From NCBI GenBank assembly GCA_946885645.1, contig CAMPGU010000212.1:1-7205 (forward strand): a stretch of DNA of 7,205 nucleotides, given 5' to 3'. Below are positions 1 to 7,190 of the stretch, piece by piece (positions within the stretch are counted from its first letter, which is position 1; the number at the start of each line of letters is the position of its first letter). A program made the translations under genes and the position numbers. A model generated the notes under the pieces. The model was not told the DNA's origin. It did not search any database and saw only the letters and a list, made by a program, of their open reading frames with translations. Origin of the DNA: an uncultured Haloferula sp. (GTDB lineage: Bacteria; Verrucomicrobiota; Verrucomicrobiae; Verrucomicrobiales; Akkermansiaceae).

Positions 1-446
1 AACTCGCGGACTTCGTCGCCATAGCTCCACCCTTTCGCCGAGTAGGGAAGGTAATCTTTCAGCCATTCGGGTGGAGCAGCATCGTAGTCCACCAGACATT
101 TCCCCGCGTAAAACTCACCGCCGGTCTTCCCTTTTGCCGCCTCCGCATACGCACGGACGCAGCCGGGATCGATACGGACGTCATCATCGAAGAAAACGAC
201 GAACTCTCCGGCACATTCTTCGAGGACCAGGTTGAGGGCATGACTCTTACTCCCCACGGGGGTGTAACGATACTCCAGCGGAAGAAGCCCGCGGAACCGC
301 TGCGCCTTCGCCTCCGCGTGTTCCTTCCTGCCGTTCTCGACGACGTACACGCGCTTCAGGGTCTCCGGAAGATCGGCGTCGGCCAGGCATTGCAAGGTGC
401 GTTCCAACAACTCACCTCTCTGGCAGGTGGGAATGATGATGATCAT
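1..446 (-). CDS. Family 2 (GT-A) glycosyltransferase, N-terminal 148 residues, runs off the window
   Basis: Partial gene; the C-terminus lies beyond base 1. The reading frame is open from ATG at 446-444 to the window edge. The protein starts MIIIIPTCQRGELLERTL, the usual first beta strand and P-T-x-x-R nucleotide-sugar loop of GT2 enzymes. VVENG at about residues 35-39 supplies the acidic base-contacting residue, GSKSHALN at about 65-72 is the donor-site loop, and FFDDDV at about 85-90 holds the DxD-type metal/UDP-binding triad (D87-D89). GT2 enzymes are inverting transferases that move a sugar from a nucleotide donor to an acceptor at the cytoplasmic face. The start is well bounded: this frame holds the TGA of the upstream flippase gene seven codons earlier, and no other ATG, GTG or TTG lies between. 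There is no Shine-Dalgarno site; the 21-base gap is 18/21 pyrimidine. Donor and acceptor sugars are not predictable. Confidence 0.9.
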   Translation of the reverse strand, partial: MIIIIPTCQRGELLERTLQCLADADLPETLKRVYVVENGRKEHAEAKAQRFRGLLPLEYRYTPVGSKSHALNLVLEECAGEFVVFFDDDVRIDPGCVRAYAEAAKGKTGGEFYAGKCLVDYDAAPPEWLKDYLPYSAKGWSYGDEVRE

Positions 447-467
447 GGGGGAGAATAGGAGAAAGCT

Positions 468-2018
468 TCAGCGGGACCGGAACTCGCCTGCGATCCGGCG
501 GAAGAATTCCAGCTTCTTGAAGCCGAAGAGCAGGACGATAGCATAAACGAGGCCGAAGGCGGCCATTGCCGCAATCACCCACGGCCACGCATCGATCCGG
601 CCATCAGCCAAGTTCTTCACGCCCCAGGCGGCGAGGGCCGCCGGCAAGCAGGCGAGCGCGGGAGTGAGCATCGTTCTCAGGACGGAGCCGAGGCTTACCG
701 GCGTGCCCTTCAGCGCCCACGCCCAATACGGCACGAAATTCAGCAGCATCGCGAGGGAGTAGCTTACCGCGACCCCGCGCATGGAGCCGAACTGCCCCGC
801 CTCCTTCGGACCGAGGAGCAAGCCGGCAACGAAGGCCGCGACGATGATCGCCGAGTTCACCAGGCCCAGCACGCGATAACGCTTGGTGAGGCCGAGGGAG
901 ATGAGCAGCCAGCCGGAGGGATTCGAAATGCCGCCGATAAGCGCCGCAAGGGCCAGCAACCGGAACAGCTCCGCGGAAGCCGCCCAGTCAGGCCCGAGCC
1001 AGACCAGCACGACCTGATCCGCGAAGAGGGTGATGCCTGCGATCACAGGCATTCCCAGCGAGCATACCAGCAGGATCGCATTCAGATAGTAGCGCCGGTA
1101 GCGTTCGGGCTCGTTCTGCAGGCGGGACAGGGCCGGGATCGTCACCGCGCCGAGCGGACCGTTGATCTGGCCCACCGGCATCAGCAGGAGGCTGTAGGCT
1201 TTCTCATAGGCAGCCATCGGAGCGGCGCCGCAGAATTTGGCGATCAGCACGGTATCCGCCTGCCGCGAAAAGAAATTCACCACGTTGAATCCCAGCACGT
1301 CCCCGCCGAACCTCAGCATTCCGCCCACCCCGGTGCCGCGGGAGGGCAGACCGGGAACCCAACGAAGCGCGACCCATGCCGCGATCGATTTGGCAAGGGG
1401 CGGAGCAACCGCCATTCCCACGAGAGCCCAGTAACCCATCCCCGCACTCGCCATCCAAACTCCCACCACGACTCCGGCGAACATCGAGAATATCTCGACA
1501 CCCGCGAGCAGCGGATACCGCATGTTCCGCGTGAGAAGGGCGAGGTGCTGCAGGCCCAGGCCGCCGAAGAGAAAGCTCAGCGAAAGCACCGGGATGATCT
1601 TCGCCAGGGCCGGCTGGCCGAAGAATGCCGCGATCGCAGGTGCCGAAAACGCGAAGATAGCCGCGATCAGGGCGGACAGCGCGATGTTGATCCAGAACAA
1701 GGTCGAGATCTGCCGGTGATTGATTTCCGCCCGCTGGATTGTCGCCTGCGAGAGGCCCACATCCATGAAGATTGCGAGGAACCCGGAGATTGCCACCGTC
1801 ATGCCGAAGATGCCGAAGTGCTCGCGGGAGATCATGCGCGCCAGGATTCCCGTGGAGAGGAAGCGCAGGCCCATCCCGGCCATGCGGGAAAAGGACATCA
1901 GCGACGCCCCGCGCACGGAACTCTTGCGGAGGTTCTTCGAGACATCCGGGGCCGTGAATGGATCACGGCGGGATGCCTTGGAATCTCCGGGGGAGTCGAT
2001 GACGTGTTCTACCTGCAT
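468..2018 (-). CDS. Wzx/WzxC-type polysaccharide flippase (MOP superfamily)
   Basis: A 516-residue integral membrane protein, within the usual 420-520 range of Wzx-type lipid-linked oligosaccharide flippases, with about 12-14 hydrophobic segments from residue 40 to 505. The stretch from ILARMISREHFGIFGM (about residue 58) through DVGLSQATIQR (about 86-96) to HRQISTLFWINI (about 101-112) matches the signature of the WzxC/AmsL-like lipopolysaccharide biosynthesis (polysaccharide synthase type 3) branch. Family role: moving undecaprenyl-pyrophosphate-linked repeat units from the cytoplasmic to the periplasmic leaflet. The first 35 or so residues are hydrophilic (Asp, Ser, Lys, Arg, Pro) and unusually long for the family; the next ATG (residue 41, base 1898) would cut into the first amphipathic helix, so ATG 2018 is preferred. 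The gene lies 24 bases after the preceding glycosyltransferase and 21 bases before the GT2 gene, so it is probably in the same transcript. No Shine-Dalgarno site is seen. Confidence 0.92.
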   Translation of the reverse strand: MQVEHVIDSPGDSKASRRDPFTAPDVSKNLRKSSVRGASLMSFSRMAGMGLRFLSTGILARMISREHFGIFGMTVAISGFLAIFMDVGLSQATIQRAEINHRQISTLFWINIALSALIAAIFAFSAPAIAAFFGQPALAKIIPVLSLSFLFGGLGLQHLALLTRNMRYPLLAGVEIFSMFAGVVVGVWMASAGMGYWALVGMAVAPPLAKSIAAWVALRWVPGLPSRGTGVGGMLRFGGDVLGFNVVNFFSRQADTVLIAKFCGAAPMAAYEKAYSLLLMPVGQINGPLGAVTIPALSRLQNEPERYRRYYLNAILLVCSLGMPVIAGITLFADQVVLVWLGPDWAASAELFRLLALAALIGGISNPSGWLLISLGLTKRYRVLGLVNSAIIVAAFVAGLLLGPKEAGQFGSMRGVAVSYSLAMLLNFVPYWAWALKGTPVSLGSVLRTMLTPALACLPAALAAWGVKNLADGRIDAWPWVIAAMAAFGLVYAIVLLFGFKKLEFFRRIAGEFRSR

Positions 2019-2042
2019 CTGCTGTGGGGGCGCCGGAGAAAA

Positions 2043-3437
2043 TCAGCGCACCTGATCGAGGTACGCCGCCAGTTTCGCGGTGAGGTTCTCGCGCTCGAAT
2101 TGCCGGACGAACTCCCCGTCCCAATCGGAACGGGAGGCACCCGATTTCCATTTTGCGTATTGCTCCTTGAGCGCCGCCAGCATCCCCGGCACATCGCCCG
2201 GCTCGCAGGTGACACCGGTGCCGGCTCTGATGACGAAGTCCCGCGCATCGCTGTCCGGAACCGTCGCCAGGATCGGTCGTCCGGCCGCCAAGTACTCGTA
2301 GGTCTTCCCGGGCACGATGCCCGCTTTCATTCCCGGCGGCATCTTGTGCATCGGCAGGAAGAGCAGATCCGCGCCGCGCACGTAACGCAGGCATTCGGTA
2401 TGGCTCAGGTAGCCGGAGCATTCGAAAAGCCGCTTTGCCGGAGATCCCTCGATCAGAGCCTGATCCGCCTTCGATAAAACCCCGACGCAATGGACCCGCA
2501 CCTGATTCTCGATGGAAGGATCCTCCTTCAACCACTGCTCGAGCGCCCGGAGCAGATAGAAATGTGAGCGGGGCAAACGCTCCACACCCGGGACCGTCCG
2601 CCCGAGCAACTTGTACTGCCGCCGCCGGGCATGCTCCGTCAGACCGGACTCGGCGTGGAAATATCCCGAGTGGACGATGGCGAACTTGCCGCCGCCGATC
2701 GGCTCCACTTCTCCGGCGAAGTCGCTCGCGTCGTAGCCATTGGTAAGGCTTACGATGCTGCTCGCACGGAGCCGCGGGAAAGCCTCCGCAAGACGCCGGG
2801 CAGACTCCGGCGTGTTCATGATGATCAACGCGGCGCTGCGCAGCGATTTTTCCATCTGTGCCTTCTCCAAGTTGCGGTGCCACCGCGTCCGGTGGAGCTG
2901 GAACTCATCCAAAGCCCAAGGATCGCGCAGATCCGCCACCCACGGGATCCCCGTGCGGCGGGAAATTTCCGCGGCCGCATCCGCCCCCTCGAAGGGCGAC
3001 AGGGTCACGAAAATAAGCTCCGGCTTTTCCTGCTGCACGAGCTTGAGCCCGGCCGTGATCGCCTCCCTCATCCAAGTCAGCCCGAAGCGGCTGCGCATGC
3101 CGAGGAGCTCCCGCGCGGCGCGCTCGACCTTGCCCGGTACGTGGACCTCGTCGGGCAGGCTGACGGAGGTGATCTTCACCGACTCCGGCACCTCGTCCAT
3201 CAGGGCCTGATCCGTGGGGGTCCAGCGCCTCTCGTTATTGGGCTTCGCCGTGAGAACGAGCGGATCATACCCGCATCCGGGGAGATATTTGACGAACTTC
3301 AACGAACGCTGCACCCCGCCCCCGCCGGAAGGCGGGAAATGGTAGGCGATGAAAAGGATCTTCCTCATCGAGGAAGAGGTTCTTACAGCCGGAGGCTCGC
3401 TTTGGAGGGAAGTGGCCATGGGTGAAGTCGCGTTCAT
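2043..3437 (-). CDS. GT-B glycosyltransferase (GT4-like), 464 residues
   Basis: Predicted cytoplasmic sugar transferase with two Rossmann-like domains. The N-terminal domain opens with RKILFIAYHFPPSGGGGVQR (about residues 25-44), the glycine-rich acceptor-side loop common in GT4-like enzymes of polysaccharide loci, followed by PWVADLRDPW (about 165-174). The C-terminal domain begins near 250 (KFAIVHSGYF) and carries PGKTYEYLAAGRPILA (about 376-391), the donor-phosphate and nucleotide region, where E381 and neighbours occupy the usual acidic position. A polar, arginine-rich insertion of about 35 residues (262-297) follows the first strand of the second domain. Start choice: ATG 3437 forms an ATGA overlap with the acyltransferase stop. 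ATG 3419 and ATG 3368 (MRKILF) are in-frame alternatives; the last matches where family members normally begin and has a CU-rich leader (CCTCTTCCTCG). The open frame continues upstream to 3998, but that part merely shadows the acyltransferase gene. Sugar specificity is unknown. Confidence 0.88.
   Translation of the reverse strand: MNATSPMATSLQSEPPAVRTSSSMRKILFIAYHFPPSGGGGVQRSLKFVKYLPGCGYDPLVLTAKPNNERRWTPTDQALMDEVPESVKITSVSLPDEVHVPGKVERAARELLGMRSRFGLTWMREAITAGLKLVQQEKPELIFVTLSPFEGADAAAEISRRTGIPWVADLRDPWALDEFQLHRTRWHRNLEKAQMEKSLRSAALIIMNTPESARRLAEAFPRLRASSIVSLTNGYDASDFAGEVEPIGGGKFAIVHSGYFHAESGLTEHARRRQYKLLGRTVPGVERLPRSHFYLLRALEQWLKEDPSIENQVRVHCVGVLSKADQALIEGSPAKRLFECSGYLSHTECLRYVRGADLLFLPMHKMPPGMKAGIVPGKTYEYLAAGRPILATVPDSDARDFVIRAGTGVTCEPGDVPGMLAALKEQYAKWKSGASRSDWDGEFVRQFERENLTAKLAAYLDQVR
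3434..3437 (-). other. ATGA stop/start overlap, candidate translational coupling site
   Basis: On the minus strand the acyltransferase TGA (3436-3434) is nested in ATG 3437-3435, giving a four-base ATGA overlap. Such overlaps commonly allow terminating ribosomes to restart on the next gene. No Shine-Dalgarno sequence lies upstream, so re-initiation would be a simple way for the glycosyltransferase to be translated from this codon. Two further in-frame ATGs (3419 and 3368) leave the actual start open. Confidence 0.6.
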
Positions 3438-4627
3438 TTGGCGCGGCGGGCAGGTTTCCCGTTGAAGATCAGCTCCAGCACGGGGACCCGGCGGATCACG
3501 AAGCGGTGCAAACAGAAAGTGAAAACAAAGGTCGCCGCGGAGATCACCGTGAGCAGCGCGAACCCGTCCGGGATCCAAGGTCGAAAAACGAACGCAGACA
3601 CGTAGAGAACTACGAAATGGAAGAGGTAAACGGAGTAGGCGGCCTCCGAAAGCGAGCGCGCCACGGGATTCTCCGCCCTCACCCATTTTCCCGCGACCCA
3701 GAACAGAAGGCTGGAGAGGCACACCGCCACATAAGTCTGCACCGCCAGGACCAGCACTTCCACCATGCGCCCGGGGTCCTCGCCTCCCGCACGATTGATG
3801 CCCGCCAGCAGGGCGCACGAAAGGATCGTCTGGATGAGGTGCAGCTTTGAAAAGACCCCGCGGAGCGGGGGCGATGCGAAGAGCAACATCCCCAGCGCGT
3901 AGAACGGCAGGAAGTTTCCTATCGACCGCACCACGTAGTGCATCTCGCCCGGCAGCCCCGGCTTGATAAGTTCGAAGACGATCCGGGATCCGATGCAAGC
4001 GATGGCCATTCCGGCGCCGATGCCGAGGAACACGCCGCTCGAAGAGCGCACGGGCTCCTCCCCCCGCCCGACGAGCTTCACCGCGAAATCCACGGCACGC
4101 TCAATGAGCGGTGCGAGCATCGAATAAATCAACAACGCGATCAGGAACCACAGGTGCAGGTGCCAGTTTATCGGTCCCTTGGCCCCGGCAATCCCCTCCC
4201 CCTTCAGAAATCCAGCGAAGGATATGGGTGGATTGTGAAAACAATAGATGAGGTAGTTCGTCACCGGATTCAGCAGGATCAGCGCCGCAAGCAAGGGCAG
4301 CCCGATCGCAAGCAGGCGCTTTCGCACGGTGACCTTCGCCCCGTACTTCTTCAGGAGCATGTACGCGAGGAACCCGGAGATGACGAAAAAGGCCTCCATG
4401 CGGACTAGGCCGGAGACCGTGGCGATCCCAAGGAAGACCCCGGATTTCACCACGGTGCTCGCATGGACGAGGATGCCCCAGAACATGAGAGCTGCACGCA
4501 GCGCATCGAGGTGGAAAAAGCGCTGGCCCTTCGGCGGCGCGGCACACCCCGTGGCCGAAGCCTGCTCAAGCACCGGCACCGGCGATGGGGCCGCTTCGAC
4601 GAGTGGTGCTGATTTAGCGTGACTCAT
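3434..4627 (-). CDS. Acyltransferase-3 family membrane O-acyltransferase (OafA/MdoC-like)
   Basis: A 397-residue protein with about ten transmembrane segments after a hydrophilic, Ala/Pro-rich N-terminal tail of about 36 residues. Family signatures visible: FFHLDALRA (about 37-45) followed by H55 in the first membrane segment (the conserved D-x-x-R...H arrangement), RMEAFFVISGFL (about 76-87), NWHLHLWFL (about 153-161), which is reminiscent of MdoC/OpgC-type proteins, and SEAAYSVYLFHF (about 326-337) near the C-terminus. Members move acyl groups, usually acetyl and sometimes succinyl, from a cytoplasmic donor onto sugars of surface glycans. Its place between a polymerase and a glycosyltransferase suggests it modifies the repeat unit made by this locus. 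ATG 4627 is chosen over the adjacent TTG 4630, which adds one residue only. The leader CGTCCCTCCCTTG is pyrimidine-rich and lacks a Shine-Dalgarno site. The stop overlaps the next gene's first possible ATG (ATGA). The acyl group and target sugar cannot be told from the sequence. Confidence 0.9.
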   Translation of the reverse strand: MSHAKSAPLVEAAPSPVPVLEQASATGCAAPPKGQRFFHLDALRAALMFWGILVHASTVVKSGVFLGIATVSGLVRMEAFFVISGFLAYMLLKKYGAKVTVRKRLLAIGLPLLAALILLNPVTNYLIYCFHNPPISFAGFLKGEGIAGAKGPINWHLHLWFLIALLIYSMLAPLIERAVDFAVKLVGRGEEPVRSSSGVFLGIGAGMAIACIGSRIVFELIKPGLPGEMHYVVRSIGNFLPFYALGMLLFASPPLRGVFSKLHLIQTILSCALLAGINRAGGEDPGRMVEVLVLAVQTYVAVCLSSLLFWVAGKWVRAENPVARSLSEAAYSVYLFHFVVLYVSAFVFRPWIPDGFALLTVISAATFVFTFCLHRFVIRRVPVLELIFNGKPARRAK

Positions 4628-4653
4628 CAAGGGAGGGACGAGCTGCGATTAGG

Positions 4654-5979
4654 CTAGCTGGCATACTGCACTCCAGGGCGGGGAGGATCGGCGGCCGATT
4701 GCGCATCGGAGACCGGTTCGGAGCTCATCAGCACATGCAGCGAGCTGATCGTGGCGATGCTGAACCAGAAGAAAACGTAGGACTGGTCATAGTAGGCGAC
4801 CGAAACGCTGGTGCCGACGTGGGAAAAGAGGCTCGCTCCCATGCACCAGAGCATGAAGCGGTCGCCCTTCTCCATCTCCGGCTGCGCGTCCAGAATGTTT
4901 CCCACCCATTTGAAAGCCACCCAGATCATCGCGATCACCAGCATCATCGCGAGGAAGCCGCCCATCACGCCGAAGGCCAGGAAGTAATTCGTGATGTCCG
5001 TATGGTCCTTGCTCCAGGTGACGCCGGTCGGCATCCAATTGCGGGTATAGTCGGTCCCGAAAAGCCACCAGTCGGAGAAATATTTGATCGATGAATGGAT
5101 CAAATGGGACCGGTGCCAGCCTGTGCTGCCTCCGACCACGCTCATTTCGCCGATGATGTAGTAGGCCGGGCGGCTCATCACCAGCTCCAGGACACCGTAA
5201 CCGATCACCATCCCCCACCGGATCATGCCCATCAGGTGCCGGAAGTTCCAAAGGAAGACTCCCAGCAGCGCGAATCCCAAGCTCAGTACGGGGCCGCTGG
5301 AAGCACAAGCGACGACCATGGTCAGGCAAGCGATGAGGCCGATGAGGGCGACCCGGCGATTGCGGTTCCACATCGCGATCATGATGGGAACGAGCGCCGC
5401 GCCTACCGTACCGGCGAGGATCGCGTGGCGGAAGGGACCGCGTGCGCGCAATCGCCCGTCGCGCTCCACCACGGCGTCCACCACGCCGCCGAAGGTCTTC
5501 GAGAAGAGATTGGTTCCTGTCGCTTTCTCGTAGATCATCTCGAACGCGATCGGTACCAGCAGGATGGCGATAACGCTGACGATCGATACGAAGTCCTCCA
5601 TGTCCTGGCAGTAACAGCGGATGAGAAGATAGCAGATGCCGATCTCCGCGATCTTGCCGGTGATGAAAACCGGCCCGGCGCCATCCGCACCGCTCTCGTG
5701 GAAGAAGCTCGCCAACAGCAACCAGCCGCAGAGCGCCACCATCAGCTTGTCGATGGTATTGATCCCGCCCGCGATCCCCTCGCCCTTCACCAGGACTCTC
5801 ACCATTCCCACCGCCAGCAGCAGGCGGAACACGGGCAGCTTGATGCCGCCGAGATCGAAGAACTGGCCGTGGGTAATGTAGAGCACCCCTAGTAAAAGGG
5901 GAATCGGGGCCCACCTCCGGGGAACGCTCATCAAGGCGATGGCGGTCACAACGAAGAAGATAAAGCCGAGCGGATTCAC
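4654..5979 (-). CDS. O-antigen polymerase/ligase-type membrane protein (Wzy-like)
   Basis: A 441-residue polytopic protein with about 10-12 hydrophobic segments, consistent in size with Wzy polymerases and WaaL-type ligases. RARGPFRHAILAG (about residues 178-190) is the R-x-x-G...H-type motif of the O-antigen ligase/Wzy_C superfamily, placed as usual at a periplasmic membrane edge. A long polar loop (about 268-330) contains STGWHRSHLIHSSIKYF and DWWLFGTDYTRNW, and is followed by DHTDITNYFLAFGVMGG (about 325-341), the second conserved block. Family role: joining undecaprenyl-linked repeat units in the periplasm (polymerase), or passing glycan to lipid A core or protein (ligase). The neighbouring Wzx favours polymerase, but sequence alone does not separate the two. 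The start is GTG 5979, 35 bases after the preceding stop, with leader CTCGCTTTTCCCCTCAA and no Shine-Dalgarno site; the next in-frame methionine (residue 17) would remove most of the first membrane segment. The last 22 or so residues form a hydrophilic Pro/Ala/Ser-rich tail. Confidence 0.85.
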   Translation of the reverse strand: MNPLGFIFFVVTAIALMSVPRRWAPIPLLLGVLYITHGQFFDLGGIKLPVFRLLLAVGMVRVLVKGEGIAGGINTIDKLMVALCGWLLLASFFHESGADGAGPVFITGKIAEIGICYLLIRCYCQDMEDFVSIVSVIAILLVPIAFEMIYEKATGTNLFSKTFGGVVDAVVERDGRLRARGPFRHAILAGTVGAALVPIMIAMWNRNRRVALIGLIACLTMVVACASSGPVLSLGFALLGVFLWNFRHLMGMIRWGMVIGYGVLELVMSRPAYYIIGEMSVVGGSTGWHRSHLIHSSIKYFSDWWLFGTDYTRNWMPTGVTWSKDHTDITNYFLAFGVMGGFLAMMLVIAMIWVAFKWVGNILDAQPEMEKGDRFMLWCMGASLFSHVGTSVSVAYYDQSYVFFWFSIATISSLHVLMSSEPVSDAQSAADPPRPGVQYAS

Positions 5980-6014
5980 TTGAGGGGAAAAGCGAGGTTC
6001 TGCCGGTAGCGGAG

Positions 6015-7190
6015 TCAGCCAATCCGTTTCCGCACGTCGCGATAAACGTCCGCCAGCTTCCGCCCCGCTTCAGCCCACGTGAGCCCGTCGAGGCCGGAGA
6101 GCGACTCGTCGCGGAGCTTCGCCAGCAGCATCCGGTCCGAATCCAGTTGCCGGATATGTCCGGTCAGAGCCTCCACATCGCGCGAGGGGTGGATCAGCCC
6201 GTTCTTCATGTGTTCGCACATCGCTCCCGAGGCGTCGGACACGAGAAGCACGCAGCCGGAGCCGCGCGCCTCATAGGTGACGAGGGCGCTGCCCTCTTCC
6301 ACGGAAGAGAGGACGAAGAGATCGCTTTGCCGCATCAGATCCGGCAGGTCGCTGCGGTGGCCCATGACCTTCACGCTGGGGTGGGAGAGCATCGGCTGCA
6401 GGAGATCGGCGTAGCCCGGGATGAACTCGCCGCAGACCATGAAGGTCCCCTTCTCGTGGGCTCCGGAAGCAAGCCAGGCTTTCAAAGCATGATGAAGGCC
6501 CTTCCGCGGCTCCACGACGCCGGCGTAAATCATGACCAGCCCGTCATGTTCCGCCGCCTTTGAATCGGGAGAGCTGAAGCGCGAGTGATCGAAGCCGTAC
6601 TGGTGCCTGACCAGCTTGGCATCCGCGAAGCCGCGATCGCGGAAGGTGCGTGCGACGAAATCCGACGGGCACAGCAGGTAATCCGCTTCGGCGTACTCGT
6701 TTTCTTCAATTGCAAGACGCTTGCCATTGAAAAGATGGTCGTGGTCGCCGGGGAGCTTGATGCCGACGTTCTTGTTCTCCTTGGCCACCTCCTCGTAGGC
6801 GAAGGCGGTGTGGGCGTTCGGACGTTCCAGCACCACGGGGATCCCGTGTTTCTTCGCGATCCGGATTGTCTTGAGGGAAGAGAGCGGCCAACCGTGCACC
6901 ACGTCGATCTGGCGATGGTTGGCATCGAGCCACCTCGCCGTCATGGCATCGTGCCAGCCACAGGCCGCATCACGCCCGATCAAACGGTACGGCACGCGGA
7001 ATTTCCCGAAGGAGAGCGTCTTCTTTACCGCGACGCCCGGGTTCAGCGGTTTCACTTGGGACCCGGTGATCGCCGTCACTTGCGCGCCGGCGAGGGATGC
7101 GCCCTCCACCTGGTGCCATGCAGTGGTGCAAATGCGCCCGCCACCCAAATTCTGCGGCAAACGGACAAGATCTCGGCCAGGGGATGTCAC
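6015..7190 (-). CDS. GT-B retaining glycosyltransferase (GT4 family), start near the window edge
   Basis: A 391-residue product, typical of GT4 enzymes (350-420). The N-terminal domain begins with RDLVRLPQNLGGGR (about 6-19), the first strand and glycine-rich loop, then TTAWHQVEGASLAGAQVTAI. A central block, LERPNAHTAFAYEEVAKEN (about 121-139) and EYAEADYLLCPSDFV (about 165-179), marks the end of the acceptor domain. The C-terminal domain has IYAGVVEPRKGLHHALKAWL (about 221-240), with the R229-K230 pair expected to contact the donor phosphates, and VEEGSALVTYEARGSG (about 297-312), which carries the E-x7-E pair (E299, E307). Expected role: retaining transfer of a sugar from a nucleotide donor in the cytoplasm. 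GTG 7190 is the first start codon inside the window and has the same C-rich leader as the downstream genes, but the frame is still open to base 7205, so an upstream start cannot be excluded. The substrate is unknown. Confidence 0.87.
   Translation of the reverse strand: MTSPGRDLVRLPQNLGGGRICTTAWHQVEGASLAGAQVTAITGSQVKPLNPGVAVKKTLSFGKFRVPYRLIGRDAACGWHDAMTARWLDANHRQIDVVHGWPLSSLKTIRIAKKHGIPVVLERPNAHTAFAYEEVAKENKNVGIKLPGDHDHLFNGKRLAIEENEYAEADYLLCPSDFVARTFRDRGFADAKLVRHQYGFDHSRFSSPDSKAAEHDGLVMIYAGVVEPRKGLHHALKAWLASGAHEKGTFMVCGEFIPGYADLLQPMLSHPSVKVMGHRSDLPDLMRQSDLFVLSSVEEGSALVTYEARGSGCVLLVSDASGAMCEHMKNGLIHPSRDVEALTGHIRQLDSDRMLLAKLRDESLSGLDGLTWAEAGRKLADVYRDVRKRIG

Noticed and set aside
431..446. Short ATC-type repeat at the GT2 start
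   Set aside because: It encodes the isoleucine run of the first beta strand (MIIII); no further copies or repeat array are present.
240..458. 72-codon plus-strand frame
   Set aside because: It is antisense to the GT2 gene, whose P-T-x-x-R and DDD motifs are clear.
2019..2042. GGCGCC palindrome (2029-2034) in the gap before the flippase as a terminator or operator
   Set aside because: The self-complementary part is only six bases with no loop or following T-run on the minus strand; expected by chance in G+C-rich DNA.
1545..2477. 310-codon open frame on the plus strand
   Set aside because: It lies wholly antisense to the flippase and second GT4 genes, its product is Arg/Asp/His-rich with no recognisable domain, and such frames are expected opposite G+C-rich genes.
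1963..2883. 306-codon minus-strand frame overlapping the second GT4
   Set aside because: Out-of-frame shadow; the true frame carries the GT-B motifs through this region.
2631..3425. 264-codon open frame on the plus strand
   Set aside because: It is antisense to the well-supported GT4 gene; its low-complexity Arg-rich composition shows no motif.
3438..3998. N-terminal extension of the second GT4 to 651 residues
   Set aside because: The extra 187 residues are a shadow of the acyltransferase frame, lack GT features, and the conserved GT fold begins after ATG 3437.
5095..5892. 265-codon open frame on the plus strand
   Set aside because: It is antisense to the polymerase-like gene; the His/Asp/Gln/Ala-rich product reflects the complement of hydrophobic codons.
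4787..6022. 411-codon minus-strand frame overlapping the polymerase-like gene
   Set aside because: It is the shifted frame of the same DNA. The product is Arg/Gly/Pro-rich with no membrane segments or motifs, whereas the chosen frame has clear family signatures.
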